Shown here piece after piece: positions 60,642-64,000 of a stretch of 64,000 nucleotides of DNA (position 1 is its first letter; the number at the start of each line of letters is the position of its first letter). Under the pieces are notes generated by a model. It did no database searches and was not told where the DNA came from. It saw only the letters and a list, made by a program, of their open reading frames with translations. The stretch is from Arthrobacter_B citreus (lineage in GTDB: Bacteria; Actinomycetota; Actinomycetes; Actinomycetales; Micrococcaceae): the NCBI RefSeq assembly GCF_042429235.1, contig NZ_JBHMBA010000001.1. One strand, written 5' to 3'. The position numbers and the translations under genes are program-made.

Positions 60642-62122
60642 CCGTCCAGGTCCGTCACCAGGGACTGAACGGCGGCCCGGGCGCCGTCGTTGTGCAGGGT
60701 CTCCAGGGTTTCCGTGTAGGCGCGGACAAAGCGGTCATTGGAAGCCAGGTCGCCGAAAAGCTCCCGGTTGGACACAAACGCCAGCGGGTCCTCCCGGTTG
60801 CGGGCGGCGGCGGCCATGAGTGTGTCGCGCAGCCGGTCCACCACCGTGATGGGTTCGCCCTTCTCGTCGGTTCCCTCGGCATACCGCGCCCAGCTCGCGA
60901 CGATGGCGGCTGAGCGGTGGATGTCACCGCCGTTGGCCAGGTTCTCCCGGATCACCGGCAGCAGCCACTTGGGAATCCGGTCCGAACTCTCGGCACACAA
61001 CCGGGCGAGCGTGTCACGGACGTATTCGTTGGAGAACCTCTCGATCAGCTTGTGCTTGTAGCCGGCGAGGTCGACGCCCGGCAGCGGCTTGAGTGTTGGC
61101 GTGGCCTCCTTGTCCATGTAATCCAGCAGGAACCGGGCAAACAGCGGGTCCTGGCACACCTCATGCGCGTACCGGTACCCGGCAAGGTAGCCGAAATAGC
61201 ACAGCCCCTGGTGGCTGGCATTAAGCAGGCGAAGCTTCATGAGCTCATAGGGCTCGACGTCGTCCACCACCTGGACACCAACCTCTTCAAAGGCGGGCCG
61301 CCCCAGGGGGAACCGGTCTTCCAGCACCCACTGCTCAAAGTCCTCGCACACCACCGGCCACGCATCCTCCACCCCGAAGTCCTCCGCCACCATGGCCCGG
61401 TCTTCGTCGGTGGTGACGGGAGTGATCCGGTCCACCATGGAGTTGGGGAAGGAGACGTTTTCCTGCACCCAGTCACCGAGGTCCGGATCGCGGAGGCGCG
61501 CAAAGGCCGTGAACATCTTGGCCGCGACGTCTCCATTGCCCTGGATGTTGTCGCAGGACATGACCGTGAACGGCGGCAGTCCGCGGTCCCGGCGCCGCAC
61601 CAGTGCCTCGGTGACCAGGCCGAAAACCGTGGACGGCACCGCTTCCGGCGCCAGATCAGCCGCGACCGCCGGGTTTCCGGCGTCGAATTCCCCGGTGACG
61701 TGGTGGAAGTTGTATCCGCCCTCGGTGATGGTCAGGGATACGATCCGTGTCCCCGGCGCCGCCATTTTTTCGATGACGGCTTCCGGATCCTCCGGCGCCA
61801 GGAGGTATTCGACGATGGATCCAATCACGCGGCCCTCCCGGGTGCCGTCCGGGTTCTTCACCACCAGTGTGTACAGGCAGTCCTGGTTGTCCATGACCGT
61901 CTTCATGGCCGCATCGGCAGGAAGCACGCCCACACCGCAGATGGCCCAGTCGCGCGCGCCGCCGGCATTCATGAGGCGGTCCACGTACATGGCCTGGTGC
62001 GCGCGGTGGAAGCCGCCCACGCCAAAATGGACAATTCCGACGGTGAGGTCCGAGCGGTCATAGGACGGCACGGACAGCTGGGGAGGAAGGCTGGACAACG
62101 TGGCAGTGCTGAGTTTGCTCAT
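60638..62122 (-). CDS. Mannitol dehydrogenase family protein
   Basis: This 494-aa NAD-dependent polyol/long-chain dehydrogenase has the nucleotide-binding start VGIVHFGVGGFHRAHQAMYV, GDVAAKMFTAFARLRD and the C-terminal LKLRLLNASHQGLCYFGYL-type catalytic region. It would oxidise mannitol, arabinitol or a related polyol to the ketose imported by the adjacent transporter. The start ATG 62122 has AGGTG upstream. It converges with the SorC gene. Confidence 0.88.
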   Translation of the reverse strand: MSKLSTATLSSLPPQLSVPSYDRSDLTVGIVHFGVGGFHRAHQAMYVDRLMNAGGARDWAICGVGVLPADAAMKTVMDNQDCLYTLVVKNPDGTREGRVIGSIVEYLLAPEDPEAVIEKMAAPGTRIVSLTITEGGYNFHHVTGEFDAGNPAVAADLAPEAVPSTVFGLVTEALVRRRDRGLPPFTVMSCDNIQGNGDVAAKMFTAFARLRDPDLGDWVQENVSFPNSMVDRITPVTTDEDRAMVAEDFGVEDAWPVVCEDFEQWVLEDRFPLGRPAFEEVGVQVVDDVEPYELMKLRLLNASHQGLCYFGYLAGYRYAHEVCQDPLFARFLLDYMDKEATPTLKPLPGVDLAGYKHKLIERFSNEYVRDTLARLCAESSDRIPKWLLPVIRENLANGGDIHRSAAIVASWARYAEGTDEKGEPITVVDRLRDTLMAAAARNREDPLAFVSNRELFGDLASNDRFVRAYTETLETLHNDGARAAVQSLVTDLDG

Positions 62123-62284
62123 GATCACACCTGGGGACGGGGCGGATAGGTGCGGACAAATCTAGCATGTGAGCACTGCGGTGCCGATCAGATGAGCGCG
62201 ATGTGATTTGGATTACAACCTTGGTTAAGCAAAGCTGGGTTTCTTCATTCGGCAGCAGGCTTACTACTAACCGAGGATTCACTA

Positions 62285-63859
62285 ATGGACGCAGCACGGG
62301 CAGTTCCCATGGCACCGGCATCCGAGGAGGTTGGGTGGCTCGGATCAGTGGATTCAGCGGTCAACTCCCTGTTTGAGCCCATTTCCGCAGCCTTCAACAC
62401 CATCGTGTTTTTCCCAGTCACCATCGGTGATCTCAGTTTTCCCATCGTCGTCGCGTGGCTCATCGTGGCCGGCGTCGTCTTCACCTTCTACTTCGGCTTC
62501 ATTCAGTTCCGCGGCCTGAGAGTGGCCGCACAGGTGGTGCGCGGAAAGTTCTCCTCAAAGGATGATCCGGGGGAGGTGCCGCACTTCCAGGCCCTGACCT
62601 CGGCCCTGTCCGGCACTGTTGGGCTGGGCAATATTGCCGGTGTCGGTGCGGCCATGGCGCTGGGCGGGCCGGGGGCAACCTTCTGGATGATTCTTGCCGG
62701 GCTGCTGGGCATGGCTTCAAAGTTCGCGGAGTGCACGCTCGGCGTGAAGTACCGCCAGGTCCATGAAGACGGCTCCATCAGCGGCGGCCCCTTCAAGTAC
62801 CTGCCGGTGGCCTTCAGACGCCTGGGCCCGTGGCCGGCCAGGATCCTCACCGGAACCTTTGCGGTCGCCATCCTGATCTTCGGCATTGCCGGCGGCAACA
62901 TGTTCCAGGCCAACCAGACTTTCGCGCAGATCCAGAACGTCACCGGAGGCGACGACGGACTCCTCGGCAGCGCCGGTGCTGCCCTGATTTTCGGGCTGGT
63001 CCTGGCTGCGCTGGTGGCCGTGGTGATTCTTGGCGGGATCAAATCCATCGGCGCCACCACCTCCAAGCTGGTGCCGGCCATGGGTGGCGTCTACATCCTG
63101 GCCTGCCTGTTTGTCATCATCGTTAACTTCCAGAACGTCCCGGCGGCATTCGGAGCCATTGTGGAGGGCGCCTTCCGCCCGGAGGGCTTTGCCGGCGGCA
63201 TCCTCGGCGTCATGATTGTCGGCTTCCAGCGGGCGTCCTTCTCCAATGAGGCCGGTGTTGGATCCGCAGCCATTGCCCACTCGGCGGTCAAGACCCGCCG
63301 GCCGGTCAGCGAAGGCTTCGTGGCGCTCTTCGAACCGCTGGTGGACACCGTCCTCATCTGCACCATGACCGCGCTGGCCATCATCATGGCGTCCACGCCC
63401 AGTCTTCAGGCCGGCATGGACCAGGTGCAGGCCGGGGGAGGTGCACCCGACGGGGTCATCCTCACTTCGGACGCCTTCGCGACCGTCCTGCCGTGGTTCC
63501 CGATTGTCCTTTCCGTCGCCGTCGCGCTCTTCGCCTACTCCACCCTCATTACGTGGTCCTATTACGGGCTGAAGTCCTGGGAATACCTCTTCGGCCGCGG
63601 CCGGCGCCGGGAGGTCACCTACAAGGTCATCTTCCTGACCTTCACCGTGGCCGGCTGCGTGCTCTCCTTCAGCCAGGTCATCAGCTTTGCTGATGCCGCG
63701 CTCTTTGTCTGCGCTTTCGTGAACCTGCTCGGTGTGTACCTGCTGCTTCCGGTCATCAAGCGGGAGATGAAGGAGTATCTGGCGGACCGCAGGAGCGGCA
63801 AACTGGAAATGCTCGGCATTGTCGAGCAGGACATTAAGGACGCCGCCCCCAGCAACTGA
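62285..63859 (+). CDS. Alanine/glycine:cation symporter (AgcS family)
   Basis: This 524-aa protein has about 10-11 TM segments and the family stretches LSGTVGLGNIAGVGAAMALG, GGNMFQANQTFAQI and SNEAGVGSAAIAHSAV. It imports alanine or glycine with Na+ or H+. GAGGATTCACT precedes ATG 62285. It is single; uptake of glycine or alanine complements the gcv operon and ald elsewhere in the window. Confidence 0.93.
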   Translation: MDAARAVPMAPASEEVGWLGSVDSAVNSLFEPISAAFNTIVFFPVTIGDLSFPIVVAWLIVAGVVFTFYFGFIQFRGLRVAAQVVRGKFSSKDDPGEVPHFQALTSALSGTVGLGNIAGVGAAMALGGPGATFWMILAGLLGMASKFAECTLGVKYRQVHEDGSISGGPFKYLPVAFRRLGPWPARILTGTFAVAILIFGIAGGNMFQANQTFAQIQNVTGGDDGLLGSAGAALIFGLVLAALVAVVILGGIKSIGATTSKLVPAMGGVYILACLFVIIVNFQNVPAAFGAIVEGAFRPEGFAGGILGVMIVGFQRASFSNEAGVGSAAIAHSAVKTRRPVSEGFVALFEPLVDTVLICTMTALAIIMASTPSLQAGMDQVQAGGGAPDGVILTSDAFATVLPWFPIVLSVAVALFAYSTLITWSYYGLKSWEYLFGRGRRREVTYKVIFLTFTVAGCVLSFSQVISFADAALFVCAFVNLLGVYLLLPVIKREMKEYLADRRSGKLEMLGIVEQDIKDAAPSN

Positions 63860-64000
63860 GCCCCGCGTTTCCCGGGCGAGGCCTCAGCCGCACATCACAC
63901 TGGACCGCGCAAGTGACGGTCGACACAATCCGGGCGTCCCATTTTAGGAACCGCCACCGTGAAAGTAGTGTCTTATCCATGGCCCCTTTTCGAAACAGCC
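63860..64000. other. End of window; possible start of the next gene
   Basis: No terminator or gene is clear. ATG 63979 (MAPFRNS) and the GTG at 63959 both open frames running off the edge; neither can be judged. Confidence 0.3.

Overview
The window is 64 kb of high-GC actinobacterial chromosome. Gene content and order, TAGGGT/TAGACT-type -10 boxes, several apparently leaderless starts and long antisense open frames point to a Micrococcaceae member, most likely Arthrobacter in the broad sense; this assignment is inference from general familiarity. No insertion sequence, prophage, CRISPR array or rRNA operon is visible. The only tRNA recognised is initiator tRNA-fMet, on the minus strand at 3318-3391.

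Layout. 0-12 kb: a secreted beta-helix-type lipoprotein, an SDR and a TetR regulator, tRNA-fMet, an AlaX-like editing hydrolase, a class II UvrA, two VOC proteins, guanine deaminase, a GNAT enzyme, rlmN and purB. 12-20 kb: a WXG100-like small protein overlapping a secreted-type alpha/beta hydrolase, a 4-TM membrane protein, an aminotransferase of the HisC family, and a branched-chain/pyruvate-type 2-oxoacid dehydrogenase operon (E1alpha-E1beta-E2). 20-31 kb: a MocR-like aminotransferase, a LuxR/TrmB-type regulator, and a complete-looking catabolic locus: RpiB-, TpiA- and DhaKL-like proteins, a hydroxyacyl-CoA-dehydrogenase-like enzyme, a GntR regulator, a GntP permease, an SDR and a TIM-barrel enzyme. 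Identical CCTATAGG dyads lie in front of both arms. I read this locus as an acid-sugar pathway running through L-erythrulose to erythrose 4-phosphate.

31-32.3 kb: a stand-alone lantibiotic-dehydratase C-terminal (thiopeptide-type/PEARL-like) protein, preceded by an 11-codon ORF with a strong ribosome site and followed by a 63-aa protein and a hairpin. This is the best candidate for an undescribed system. 32-41 kb: a flavin reductase and TetR pair sharing an operator, large catalase KatE, a MarR-like protein and a zinc-ribbon protein, a GAF-ANTAR protein, alanine dehydrogenase, a HTH protein, a hydrolase and a GNAT-like protein.

41-46 kb: an envelope-stress module. An ECF sigma factor and a cysteine-motif/Asp23-like fusion are transcribed divergently from Asp23-DUF2273-Asp23-DUF6286-AmaP, followed by an MBL-fold hydrolase. 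46-56 kb: glycine/serine metabolism, with permease CycA divergent from a tandem glycine riboswitch and gcvP-gcvT-gcvH-glyA-sdaA, so that glycine is cleaved, recycled to serine and deaminated to pyruvate. Two small stress-type proteins follow (one ChaB). 56-62 kb: a polyol locus with a sugar ABC transporter lacking its own ATPase, a SorC regulator and a mannitol dehydrogenase-family enzyme. The window ends after an AgcS alanine/glycine:cation symporter.
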